Below, one piece after another: positions 53,820 to 62,385 of a stretch of DNA of 64,000 bases. Every line of letters starts with the position of its first letter. The stretch's first letter is position 1. The position numbers and the translations under genes are program-made. This DNA comes from Aquabacterium sp. NJ1 (GTDB taxonomy: Bacteria > Pseudomonadota > Gammaproteobacteria > Burkholderiales > Burkholderiaceae_C), in the NCBI RefSeq assembly GCF_000768065.1, contig NZ_JRKM01000001.1, positions 930,001 to 994,000 on the forward strand. Direction: 5' to 3'. The notes under the pieces are model-generated. The model did not search any database. It saw only the letters and a list, made by a program, of their open reading frames with translations, and was not told where the DNA came from.

Positions 53820-54528
53820 CCAGTTGCTCCACCTCTTCCGTGATGGTGGCCATGCGCGCGGCCACCACCGCAAACTCCCGGCCCTCGGGCCCCGCGCGGT
53901 AGGCCGAAACCTGCGCATTGAAGGCCACCACGCGTGCTTCCCGCGCAACCGACTGAATCTCCTCATTGAGGCGCGTACGTTGCGCCTGCTGCGCCTTGGA
54001 CAGTTGCCGGGCCTCCAGTTCGTAAGTTTGCGTGATCTGGGTCAACACACCCAGCAAGTCCGAGGATGTGTCCACCAAGGCAGACTGCGTGGCCTCGCTC
54101 AAGGGCTCACCGCGCCGCAAGCTTCTGATGGTTCGCTCCAGCAAGTCGATGAAGGCTTCGATGTGCGCCCTGGCCTGCGAGGCCCCATCAAAAGCCTGGC
54201 GCAGCTTGTGAGAGAACAAGCCGGGCAGACCGTCCCCACCTTGGGTCAGCAACTGGTGGCTGCTGCGAAACTGGTTGAGCACCTCCTCCGCCGTCGACAG
54301 CGCACTGGTGCGCCCGCCCCCCGCCAGCACCACGAACAAGGTCAGCCGCTGCGACAACATGCGCTGACGCCCGGCCAGGTTGATCAGACGAGACAAGGTG
54401 TCTGCGCAAGGCGCGCTCCCTTTATCGGATGCCATCGTGGCGGAGGAAGAACTCGTGGGTCGAGGCGATAAAACGGCAGTGGGCATGGCGGGCTGCTTGG
54501 CTGCGAGGCCAGTCTGAATCGATTGCAT
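53794..54528 (-). CDS. Soluble PilJ-domain protein with truncated MCP signalling tip
   Basis: 244 residues, no membrane segment. An N-terminal low-complexity Ser/Thr/Pro stretch precedes a type IV-pili methyl-accepting (PilJ N-terminal) helix with INLAGRQRMLSQRLTLF (about 49-65). The last 50 residues (AREARVVAFNAQVSAYRAGP, then EFAVVAARMATITEEVEQL) mimic the hairpin tip of a chemotaxis receptor (LALNAAIEAARAGE..FAVVA) but are altered and lack the adaptation helices. Its 3' end overlaps the MBL gene by 26 bases. It may be a soluble sensor that docks to CheW/CheA-type arrays; this is inferred. Confidence 0.72.
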   Translation of the reverse strand: MQSIQTGLAAKQPAMPTAVLSPRPTSSSSATMASDKGSAPCADTLSRLINLAGRQRMLSQRLTLFVVLAGGGRTSALSTAEEVLNQFRSSHQLLTQGGDGLPGLFSHKLRQAFDGASQARAHIEAFIDLLERTIRSLRRGEPLSEATQSALVDTSSDLLGVLTQITQTYELEARQLSKAQQAQRTRLNEEIQSVAREARVVAFNAQVSAYRAGPEGREFAVVAARMATITEEVEQLVKASMNSA

Positions 54529-54598
54529 TGCTCATGCAAACGTCGTTCCAGAAGGTGCACCAGGATGCGTCCCAAGTGATCAGGCACATGAAAAGCAT

Positions 54599-54633
54599 GA
54601 AAAAAGCCACACGGCCCGAAGGCGCGTGTGGCT
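54599..54633 (-). terminator. Intrinsic terminator after clpB
   Basis: On the minus strand AGCCACAC (54633-54626) and GTGTGGCT (54612-54605) pair perfectly around GCGCCTTCGGGCC, which itself can fold, followed by TTTTTTC. It lies about 47 bases after the clpB stop. Confidence 0.88.
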
Positions 54634-54679
54634 GGTGTCAGCGCTTGGTCAAGCCGGTGCTCGGCGCACCGGCACGGTG

Positions 54680-57274
54680 TCAGTGCACCGTCCGGTCGAA
54701 CTCGAATTCGCCGGCTTCGTTGACCTTCACCGGGATCACGTCCTTCGGGCCAAACTTGCCCTGCAGGATCAGCTTGGCCACCGGGTTCTCAATGCGCTGC
54801 TGGATGGCGCGCTTCAAAGGCCGTGCACCAAACACCGGATCGAAGCCGACCTTGGCCAGCTCGACCAGCGCCTCGTTGGACACATCCAGCTTCATCTCCA
54901 GCTGAGCCAGGCGGCCTTCCAGGCCCTTGAGCTGGATCTTGGCGATGGACTGGATGTTTGCCATGTCCAGCGCATGGAACACCACCACCTCGTCGATGCG
55001 GTTGAGGAACTCGGGGCGGAAGTGCTGCTTGACCTCGACCCACACGGCGTCCTTGATGTCCTCTGAAGGTTGCCCCGCCATCTGCATGATGTGGTGCGAG
55101 CCCAGATTGGAGGTCATCACGATCACGGTGTTCTTGAAGTCCACGGTGCGGCCCTGGCCATCGGTCAGGCGGCCATCGTCCAGCACTTGCAGCAGCACGT
55201 TGAACACGTCCGGGTGGGCCTTCTCGACTTCATCGAGCAGCACCACGCTGTAGGGCTTGCGACGCACGGCCTCGGTCAGGGTGCCGCCTTCTTCATAGCC
55301 CACATAGCCCGGAGGCGCGCCGATCAGGCGGCTCACCGAGTGCTTCTCCATGAACTCGCTCATGTCGATGCGGATCAGGTGGTCTTCGCTGTCGAACAGG
55401 AAGCCGGCCAGGGCCTTGCACAGCTCGGTCTTGCCCACGCCGGTGGGGCCCAGGAACAGGAAGGAGCCATACGGGCGATTCGGGTCAGACAGGCCCGCAC
55501 GCGAGCGGCGGATGGCGTCGGACACGGCCACGATGGCCTCTTCCTGCCCCACCACGCGTTCGTGCAGCTTGTCTTCCATGGCCAGCAGCTTGTCGCGCTC
55601 GCCCTGCATCAGCTTGGACACGGGGATGCCGGTGGCGCGGGCCACCACTTCGGCGATTTCCTCTGCGCCCACTTGCGTGCGAAGCAGCGTCGGCTTGCCA
55701 CTGTCCTTGACCTTGGCGTTCTCCTTGTCCTGCGCGTCCTTCAGGCGCTTCTCCAGCTCGGGCAGCTTGCCGTATTGCAGCTCGGCCACCTTGTTGAAAT
55801 CGCCCTTGCGCTTGAACTCCTCGATCTGGAAGCGGATCTTGTCGATGTCTTCCTTGACCGTGGCCGAACCTTGGGCCTGGGCCTTTTCGGCCTTCCAGAT
55901 CTCTTCCAGATCGGCGTACTCTCGCTCCAGCTTGCTGATCTCTTCTTCGATCAGGCCCAGGCGCTTGATGGAGGCTTCGTCCTTCTCGCGCTTGACGGCT
56001 TCACGCTCGATCTTCAGCTGGATCAGGCGGCGGTCCAGGCGGTCCAGAGCTTCAGGCTTGGAGTCGATCTCGATCTTGATCTTGGCAGCGGCCTCGTCGA
56101 TCAGGTCGATGGCCTTGTCCGGCAGGAAGCGGTCGGTGATGTAGCGGTTGGACAACTCGGCCGCGGCCACGATGGCCGGGTCGGTGATCTCGACGCCATG
56201 GTGCACTTCGTACTTCTCCTGCAGGCCGCGCAGGATGGCGATGGTGGCCTCGACCGTGGGCTCGCCCACCAGGATCTTCTGGAAGCGGCGCTCCAGCGCA
56301 GCGTCCTTCTCGATGTACTTGCGGTATTCGTCCAGCGTGGTCGCACCGATGCAATGCAGCTCGCCACGCGCCAGGGCGGGCTTGAGCATGTTGCCGGCGT
56401 CCATGGCGCCATCGGCCTTGCCCGCACCGACCATGGTGTGGATCTCGTCGATGAACATGATGGTCTGGCCTTCGTCCTTGGCCACTTCCTTGAGCACGTT
56501 CTTCAGGCGCTCCTCGAAGTCACCACGGTACTTGGCGCCGGCCAGCAAGAGGGCCATGTCGAGTACCAGCACGCGCTTGTTCTTGAGGGTATCGGGCACT
56601 TCGCCAGCCACGATGCGCTGGGCCAGGCCTTCCACGATGGCGGTCTTGCCCACGCCGGGTTCACCGATCAGCACGGGGTTGTTCTTGGAGCGACGCTGCA
56701 GCACCTGGATCGCACGGCGGATCTCTTCGTCGCGACCGATCACGGGGTCGAGCTTGCCAGCACGGGCACGCTCGGTGAGGTCCAGGGTGTACTTCTTGAG
56801 CGCTTCGCGCTGGCCTTCGGCTTCGGGGTTGTCCACCTTCTGGTCTCCTCGGACGGCTTTGACAGCGGCTTCCAGCGCCTTGCGGTTCAAGCCGAAATCG
56901 CGCGCCACGGAGGCCGTGTCACCCTTGTGATCGGCCAGGGCCAGCAGGAACATCTCGCTGGCGATGTAGGGGTCGCCCTGCTTGTGGGCTTCTTTCTCTG
57001 CGCCTTGCAGCAGGCTGACGGTGTCACGCCCGGCCTGCACCTGGTCGGCGCCCTGCACTTGCGGCAGCTTGTCGATCTGCTTTTCCAGCTCGGTGGCCAG
57101 GCCGGGTACCTTGACGCCCGCCTTTTCGAGCAGCGCACGCGGGCCATCGTCCTGGCGCAGCATGGCCAGCAGGATGTGGGCCGGTTCGATGTAGGGGTTG
57201 TCGCGCGTGACGGCCAGGCTCTGAGCCTCGGTCAGCGCTTCCTGAAATTTGGTGGTGAGTTTGTCGAGTCGCAT
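54680..57274 (-). CDS. clpB: ATP-dependent disaggregase ClpB
   Basis: 864 residues. Hsp104-type chaperone that threads aggregated proteins with DnaK. In order: Clp N domain (1-145), first AAA+ with [13 protein letters not shown] near 206 and [14 protein letters not shown] near 280, the coiled-coil middle domain (about 410-525), second AAA+ with [14 protein letters not shown] near 605 and [16 protein letters not shown] near 675, and the C-terminal small domain. GGGAG precedes the ATG at 57274. A sigma-32-like promoter is upstream. Confidence 0.97.
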   Translation of the reverse strand: MRLDKLTTKFQEALTEAQSLAVTRDNPYIEPAHILLAMLRQDDGPRALLEKAGVKVPGLATELEKQIDKLPQVQGADQVQAGRDTVSLLQGAEKEAHKQGDPYIASEMFLLALADHKGDTASVARDFGLNRKALEAAVKAVRGDQKVDNPEAEGQREALKKYTLDLTERARAGKLDPVIGRDEEIRRAIQVLQRRSKNNPVLIGEPGVGKTAIVEGLAQRIVAGEVPDTLKNKRVLVLDMALLLAGAKYRGDFEERLKNVLKEVAKDEGQTIMFIDEIHTMVGAGKADGAMDAGNMLKPALARGELHCIGATTLDEYRKYIEKDAALERRFQKILVGEPTVEATIAILRGLQEKYEVHHGVEITDPAIVAAAELSNRYITDRFLPDKAIDLIDEAAAKIKIEIDSKPEALDRLDRRLIQLKIEREAVKREKDEASIKRLGLIEEEISKLEREYADLEEIWKAEKAQAQGSATVKEDIDKIRFQIEEFKRKGDFNKVAELQYGKLPELEKRLKDAQDKENAKVKDSGKPTLLRTQVGAEEIAEVVARATGIPVSKLMQGERDKLLAMEDKLHERVVGQEEAIVAVSDAIRRSRAGLSDPNRPYGSFLFLGPTGVGKTELCKALAGFLFDSEDHLIRIDMSEFMEKHSVSRLIGAPPGYVGYEEGGTLTEAVRRKPYSVVLLDEVEKAHPDVFNVLLQVLDDGRLTDGQGRTVDFKNTVIVMTSNLGSHHIMQMAGQPSEDIKDAVWVEVKQHFRPEFLNRIDEVVVFHALDMANIQSIAKIQLKGLEGRLAQLEMKLDVSNEALVELAKVGFDPVFGARPLKRAIQQRIENPVAKLILQGKFGPKDVIPVKVNEAGEFEFDRTVH

Positions 57275-57332
57275 GAGCACTCCCGGTTGTCGGAGGGGCC
57301 CTGCGAAACGGTGCAGAGCCAATTGCTCATGA

Positions 57333-57360
57333 AGATAAGGCGATGGCCAGACATTTCAAG
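57333..57360 (-). promoter_or_regulatory. Sigma-32-like heat-shock promoter of clpB
   Basis: On the minus strand CTTGAAA (57360-57354), a 13-base spacer and CCTTATCT (57340-57333) approximate the RpoH consensus CTTGAAA-N(11-16)-CCCCATnT. It lies about 60 bases before the clpB ATG, as expected for a heat-shock gene. Confidence 0.65.
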
Positions 57361-57394
57361 CCCTGCATGCCCGCATGGCTTGAGAAAGATCAAG

Positions 57395-58561
57395 TCAATC
57401 GCCGCTGACGACTCGGTTGCGGCCGGTGTGTTTGGCCTGGTACAGGCAGGCGTCCGCCCGGGCCAGATCATCTTCCAGCGTGGTGTCCTCCCGGTGGTAG
57501 GCGATGCCGATGCTCACGGTCACACGGATCTCGCCCGTGCGCGTCTCGAAGGGGCTCAACTCCACGATTTCGCGCACGCGTTCCGCGATGGACTGCGCCT
57601 CCAGCCTCGAACGCACCGGCAGCAGCACAGAGAATTCCTCGCCGCCATAACGCGCCAGCAAGGCGTCTTCCCGGAGGTGATCGCGCACGGTGTTGGTCAC
57701 ATGCCGCAGCACGTCGTCGCCCGTGGCGTGGCCGTATCGGTCATTCACGTCCTTGAACAGGTCGATGTCGATCATCAGCACCGCCAGGATGCTGGCCTGT
57801 GCCGACTGCAAGGCCACCATGCGCTCACCCAGCTCGCGCAAGCCCCGACGAGACAAGGCGCCGGTCAGGTCGTCCGACAAGGAGCGGGCGCGCAGCTGCT
57901 GCATGAGCCGGTCATTGACCGAAGCAAACACGACAGACGACACCGCCAGGGGCAGCAAGGCAAAACTCAAGCCCGTGATGGGCATGAGCCAGTCGGGGGT
58001 GTGCAGCCAGTGCGAGGGGTAAGGCCCGGGCTGCGTGAAAGCCCAGTACAGCAGGACAAGCCAGTTCAAGGCAAATTCACACGCGGCCACCAGCAAGCTC
58101 AGATCGCCACCGGTGAACTTGCCGTTCTGAACGGTGATCAGCCCCTGGTCCAGCGCCATGCCCACACTGACCAGGCCAAACACGATGCCGATGGTCTGCA
58201 CGTACTGCGCGTCCGTGCCGAGAGCCGCCCCCACCCACAGCGACATCCCCACCAGCAATACCACCACCAGACCCACCCCAGGGTGGGTGCGGCGCCCGTT
58301 GAGTTGCCTGAAGGCCCAGGCCAGCAAGGCCACCCCCATGCCGGCAAAGCCGATGGCGCCCTTGGTCACCTCGGGCCGAAGGCTCAGCGGGCTGAGTTGC
58401 ACGCACAGCAACGCCGACAGGCACAGCAGCGCCCAGCGGAACAGGCCCAATGCATAACTCACACGGGCTTGTTCCGTGCGCACCATGGCCAGCAGGCCCA
58501 GGCCCACCAGGGAGCCCGCGCCCGCAACCGCGTAGCAGGTATAGACATCAATCGACAGCAT
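57395..58561 (-). CDS. Membrane-bound GGDEF diguanylate cyclase
   Basis: 388 residues. The first 220 form six to seven membrane helices with no known sensor motif. The GGDEF domain (about 225-385) is intact: DDLTGALSRRGL, DIDLFKDVNDRYGHATGDDVL, active site ARYGGEEFSVLLP and SIGIAYHREDTTLEDDLARADACLYQAK. The residues before GGEEF are REDA rather than RxxD, so product inhibition through the I-site is not expected. It should make cyclic-di-GMP. It diverges from the carotenoid oxygenase gene. Confidence 0.92.
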   Translation of the reverse strand: MLSIDVYTCYAVAGAGSLVGLGLLAMVRTEQARVSYALGLFRWALLCLSALLCVQLSPLSLRPEVTKGAIGFAGMGVALLAWAFRQLNGRRTHPGVGLVVVLLVGMSLWVGAALGTDAQYVQTIGIVFGLVSVGMALDQGLITVQNGKFTGGDLSLLVAACEFALNWLVLLYWAFTQPGPYPSHWLHTPDWLMPITGLSFALLPLAVSSVVFASVNDRLMQQLRARSLSDDLTGALSRRGLRELGERMVALQSAQASILAVLMIDIDLFKDVNDRYGHATGDDVLRHVTNTVRDHLREDALLARYGGEEFSVLLPVRSRLEAQSIAERVREIVELSPFETRTGEIRVTVSIGIAYHREDTTLEDDLARADACLYQAKHTGRNRVVSGD

Positions 58562-58647
58562 GCCCGGTTTTTATACTCTGAAAGTAGGGCTATATCGGCA
58601 TGCGAAGGCTCGGATTAATACTGGCACCGTTTAACAACAGCAGGATA

Positions 58648-58662
58648 TGTTGACAGCCAACA
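58648..58662. promoter_or_regulatory. Dyad and -35-like element before carotenoid oxygenase
   Basis: TGTTG (58648-58652) and CAACA (58658-58662) form a short dyad overlapping TTGACA (58650-58655), a consensus sigma-70 -35 box. The best -10 at proper spacing (TTCAAT) is poor, so an activator may be needed. It is 55 bases before the ATG. Confidence 0.3.
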
Positions 58663-58716
58663 CATAAAGCGTTTCAATGAACATGTTCACACCGTAAACA
58701 TTGCAAGGAGCCGATC

Positions 58717-60153
58717 ATGCGCCACGCCAGCCTGCCGCTTTCTGTCGACCACGATGAGTCGGCCCCTTCTACTCAGTTGCTCGGGCAGCAAAGCCAACAC
58801 GGGAACCTGTACCTGGAAGGGCCTTTTGCCCCGGTCGACCGAGAAACCACGGCCACAACGCTGCGTGTCAAAGGCGCGATCCCGCCCGAGCTGGATGGCC
58901 TGTATGCGCGCATTGGCCCCAACCCGCTGAAACCGCCCTCACCCGCCCGCTACCACTGGTTCACCGGGGATGGCATGGTGCATGGCGTGAGGCTCTCAGG
59001 CGGGCAAGCCCTGTGGTACCGCAACCGCTGGATCGGCAGCAAGACCGTGCAAAAAGCGCTGGGTCGCGAGGTGCTGCCCGGCAAGACGCGGGGCATCTTC
59101 GACACGGTCAACACCAATGTGTTTGGCCACGCCGGCCGCCTGTGGGCATCGGTAGAAGCGGGGCCCGTGCCGGTCCAACTGGATGCCGAACTCCAGTCCG
59201 TGCGCCACGGGCTGTTTGACAGCGCACCCACCGTCGCCTTTTCAGCGCACCCGCATCGTGACCCGATCACAGGTGACCTGCACGCCGTGACGTACGACGC
59301 CACCGAGCGCAAGGCCCTGAGCTACGTCCGGGTGAACGCACAAGGCCAGGTCGACAAGGTGGTGCGCATCCCCGTCAGGCAAGGGCCCATGGTGCATGAC
59401 TGCGCCATCACCCGCACGCGGGTCATCGTGCTGGATCTGCCCGTCACCTTCTCGTTCTGGGCCCTCCTCAAGCGCTCGCCCTTCCCTTATGTGTGGAACC
59501 CCGCGCACGGTGCCCGCGTCGGCTTGCTGCCCCGCGATGGGCAGGCCAGTGACATGCGCTGGTTCGATGTCGATCCCTGCTATGTCTTTCACCCCTGCAA
59601 CGCCTTTGATCAGGCCGACGGCTCGGTCGTGATGGACGTGGTGGTGCACCGCCACATGTTCGATCATTCCCGTATCGGCCCTGATGCAGACACGCAGCCC
59701 CGCTTCGAGCGCTGGACGCTGCCTGCAGGCGGCTCACGCGTGTTGCGCGAGGTGATTTCGGAGCGCGCGCAAGAATTCCCGCGCCCGGATGAGCGCCTGT
59801 TCGCGCAACCCTATCGATATGCCTATGCCGTCGAGTTCAGCGTCGACACCCGAGGTGGGCAATCGGTGCTCAAGCACGATCTGAGCACCCGCACCACCAC
59901 CGAACACCGCTTTGGCGAGCACATCAAACCGGGCGAATTCGTGTTCGTGCCGCGCCATGCGAAATCAGCCGAAGACGAGGGCTGGCTGATGGGTTTCGTG
60001 AGCAACCTGGAAACCGGCCTGGGCGAGTTGCATGTGCTGAATGCGGCCGATGTGGGCGCGCCAGCCGTGGCCATTGTGGAGGTACCGGCGGCGGTACCGC
60101 TGGGTTTCCATGGCAATTGGGTGGCTGCCGCCGATCTGGGTTCGATGGGCTAG
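58717..60153 (+). CDS. Carotenoid oxygenase (RPE65/CCD family)
   Basis: 478 residues. Non-haem iron dioxygenases that cleave carotenoids or stilbenoids. Four iron-binding histidines are recognisable: in FSAHPHRDP (about 178), MVHDCAIT (about 226), YVFHPCNAF (about 292) and GFHGNW near the C-terminus (about 466). N-terminal blocks IPPELDGLYARIGPNPL and WFTGDGMVHGV match the family. AAGGAG lies six bases before the ATG. No carotenoid biosynthesis gene is in the window, so the substrate (carotenoid, apocarotenoid or lignostilbene) is open. Confidence 0.9.
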   Translation: MRHASLPLSVDHDESAPSTQLLGQQSQHGNLYLEGPFAPVDRETTATTLRVKGAIPPELDGLYARIGPNPLKPPSPARYHWFTGDGMVHGVRLSGGQALWYRNRWIGSKTVQKALGREVLPGKTRGIFDTVNTNVFGHAGRLWASVEAGPVPVQLDAELQSVRHGLFDSAPTVAFSAHPHRDPITGDLHAVTYDATERKALSYVRVNAQGQVDKVVRIPVRQGPMVHDCAITRTRVIVLDLPVTFSFWALLKRSPFPYVWNPAHGARVGLLPRDGQASDMRWFDVDPCYVFHPCNAFDQADGSVVMDVVVHRHMFDHSRIGPDADTQPRFERWTLPAGGSRVLREVISERAQEFPRPDERLFAQPYRYAYAVEFSVDTRGGQSVLKHDLSTRTTTEHRFGEHIKPGEFVFVPRHAKSAEDEGWLMGFVSNLETGLGELHVLNAADVGAPAVAIVEVPAAVPLGFHGNWVAAADLGSMG

Positions 60154-60192
60154 CGCCCTGGCCGCCACAACCCCGTGACGCCGGGGCGCACC

Positions 60193-60756
60193 TCAGTCGC
60201 CGGGCTGGATCTGGACGTTGAGCGCGCTCAGGCCGCCCCAACGCGCGGCGGCTTCATCGTCGGCGCTGCGGGCGTCCACCCAGCGGCTTTCACCGCCTGA
60301 GGACTCCTTCTTCCAGAACGGCGCCTGGGTCTTGAGCCAGTCCATCAGAAACTCGGCGCATTGGAACGCCTGTCCGCGGTGGGCCGAGGTGACGGCCACC
60401 AGCACGATCTGGTCGCTCACCCGCAGTGGCCCCACGCGGTGGATGACCCGCACGCCGCGCACGTCGAAACGGCGCCAGGCCTCCTGGATGAGCTGGGCGA
60501 TGCTGCGCTCGGTCATGCCGGGGTAGTGCTCCAGCTCCATGACGGATGCCTGCACCGGCTCGACCTCGCCGGCGTGTTCACGCCACTCCCGAACGGTGCC
60601 CACGAAGCTGACCACCGCACCCACGCCCACATCGCCGGCACGCAAGCGGGCCACCTCGGTGGACAGGTCAAAGTCTTCCGGCCCGACCCGCACGCAGGCC
60701 AGTGCGACCTCGAACGAGCGATCAGCGACAGCGGGCGCGATGGGCAAGCTGCTCAT
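60193..60756 (-). CDS. moaE: Molybdopterin synthase catalytic subunit
   Basis: 187 residues, somewhat longer than the usual 150. Converts precursor Z (cPMP) to molybdopterin using sulfur carried on MoaD. Motifs: VGAVVSFVGTVRE, ELEHYPGMTE, IHRVGPLRVSD, VTSAHRGQAF and the catalytic-lysine stretch APFWKKE. The start at 60756 lies one base after the moaD stop, so the two subunits are translationally coupled. The C-terminus is extended by about 30 residues. Confidence 0.95.
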   Translation of the reverse strand: MSSLPIAPAVADRSFEVALACVRVGPEDFDLSTEVARLRAGDVGVGAVVSFVGTVREWREHAGEVEPVQASVMELEHYPGMTERSIAQLIQEAWRRFDVRGVRVIHRVGPLRVSDQIVLVAVTSAHRGQAFQCAEFLMDWLKTQAPFWKKESSGGESRWVDARSADDEAAARWGGLSALNVQIQPGD

Positions 60757-60757
60757 G

Positions 60758-61018
60758 TCAGCCCCCGGTGACCGGCGGGAAAAAGGCCACTTCATCGCCC
60801 TCGCTCAACGCCTCGTCGGCATCGCACAGCGTCTGGTTCAGGGCCATGCGAAGGCCACGGGTCTCATCCAGCGCGGCGGCATGAGTGGCGGATTGACGGG
60901 TCAACCAGCCCTGCAATTGGCCCACGGTACGGGGCGCATCCGCGCCATCCAGCGACACGGTTTCACCCGCGCCGAGCTTCTCGCGCACGGAGGCGAAGTA
61001 ACGCACTTGAATCTTCAT
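60758..61018 (-). CDS. moaD: Molybdopterin synthase sulfur-carrier subunit
   Basis: 86 residues with a ubiquitin-like fold. It ends in the required Gly-Gly (PPVTGG), which is thiocarboxylated by MoeB. KIQVRYFASVREKLG at the N-terminus and EGDEVAFFPP before the tail are typical. It sits between moeA (14 bases) and moaE (1 base), giving the gene order moeA-moaD-moaE. Confidence 0.96.
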   Translation of the reverse strand: MKIQVRYFASVREKLGAGETVSLDGADAPRTVGQLQGWLTRQSATHAAALDETRGLRMALNQTLCDADEALSEGDEVAFFPPVTGG

Positions 61019-61032
61019 GATGAGAGGGCTGA

Positions 61033-62346
61033 TCAGCCAGCCGTGAGCTGACGGGCACCGCTAGCCGGTTGCAGCAACTCGGGCAGCGGCAGGTAGGCCA
61101 CTGTATCGCCAGGCTGTACCGTCTGACCAGGAAGCAGATCAATCAAGCCGTCTGCCCACACGGCGGAGGTCAGCACGCCCGAACCCTGGTTCGGGTACAG
61201 GGTGACACGGCCTTCGGCATTCAGACGGGCGCGCGCGAACTCGCGGCGCTTGTCGGCCTTGGGCCAGCTGAATTCGGCCACCAGGCTCAGCGCCTGCGGC
61301 AAGGCCCAGGGCTCGCCGGCCAGCACGGCCAACACGGGGCGCGCCAGCAGCAGGAAGGTCACATAGCTGGCCACGGGGTTGCCCGGCAGGCCCATGTACA
61401 GCGCCCGGCTGCCATCTGCACGCTGCAGCCAACCAAACACGAAGGGCTTGCCCGGCTTGATGGCCAGGGCCCAGAAATCCAGCCCGCCTTCGGCCAGCAC
61501 GGCGTTGCGCAAGTGGTCTTCTTCACCAACGGACACACCGCCACTGCTGATGACCAGGTCACTGGTTTCCGCGGCCTGGCGAAGTGCCTCACGGGTGGCT
61601 TCCAGCTTGTCGGGGACGATGCCCAGATCCTGCGCGTCTGCGCCGCAGGCCTGGGCCAGGCCACGCAGGGTATGGCGGTTGCTGTTATAGATGGCGCCAG
61701 CCGGCAAGGGCTGCCCCGGCATCACCAGTTCATTGCCCGTGGTCAGGATGCCCACGCGCGGGCGCTGGAAAACGCTCAGGTCGGCCGCCCCTACCGAGGC
61801 CGCCACACCCAGGCCGGCGGCCGTCAGGCGCAAACCGGCTTGCAGCACCGTCTGGCCCTGGGCGATGTCCTCGCCGCGGCGGCGGATGTTCTGCCCTGCG
61901 AGCACAGGTTCGTTGAAACGCACGGCGCCTGCGGCGGCATCGGCCGTGGTGTGCTCCTGCATCACGACGGCATCCGCGCCTTCAGGCACGGGTGCACCGG
62001 TGAAAATGCGGGCGCATTGCCCAGCCTGCAAGGCCGCGCCCACCTGCCCTGCCGCAATGCGCTGGGCTTGCGGCAAGCTCACCGCATCAGCCGCCGCACC
62101 AGCTTGCCCCGCTTGAGCCAGGTCAGCCGCACGCACGGCGTATCCGTCCATCGCACTGTTGTCCAGCGGCGGCACGTCCACTGACGAGACCATCGCTTGC
62201 GCCAGCACCCGGCCCAGGGCCTCGAAGCTGCTGACCGATTCGGTCTGGCGCTGACCCTGCGCGCCTGCCACGTGCTGCTCGACCGCAGCGCGCAAGTTGG
62301 ACCAGGCCTCATCCAGAGGCATCAGGGGCTTGAAGGCCGTGGCCAT
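61033..62346 (-). CDS. moeA: Molybdopterin molybdenumtransferase
   Basis: 437 residues. Inserts molybdate into adenylylated molybdopterin. Signatures: PPLDNSAMDGYAVRAADL near residue 59, GAPVPEGADAVVMQE near 116, SSGGVSVGEEDHLRNAV near 265 and GLPGNPVASYVTF near 321. Length is typical. With moaD and moaE it supplies molybdenum cofactor, which an assimilatory nitrate reductase would need, although none is encoded here. Confidence 0.96.
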   Translation of the reverse strand: MATAFKPLMPLDEAWSNLRAAVEQHVAGAQGQRQTESVSSFEALGRVLAQAMVSSVDVPPLDNSAMDGYAVRAADLAQAGQAGAAADAVSLPQAQRIAAGQVGAALQAGQCARIFTGAPVPEGADAVVMQEHTTADAAAGAVRFNEPVLAGQNIRRRGEDIAQGQTVLQAGLRLTAAGLGVAASVGAADLSVFQRPRVGILTTGNELVMPGQPLPAGAIYNSNRHTLRGLAQACGADAQDLGIVPDKLEATREALRQAAETSDLVISSGGVSVGEEDHLRNAVLAEGGLDFWALAIKPGKPFVFGWLQRADGSRALYMGLPGNPVASYVTFLLLARPVLAVLAGEPWALPQALSLVAEFSWPKADKRREFARARLNAEGRVTLYPNQGSGVLTSAVWADGLIDLLPGQTVQPGDTVAYLPLPELLQPASGARQLTAG

Positions 62347-62385
62347 GGCTCGCCTTTACGTTGTGGATGTCGATGGGGCGATGGG

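Noticed and set aside
55070..58618. 1182-codon open frame opposite clpB and the GGDEF gene
   Set aside because: Same antisense shadow effect; it crosses two genes and the sigma-32-like promoter and has no protein family features.
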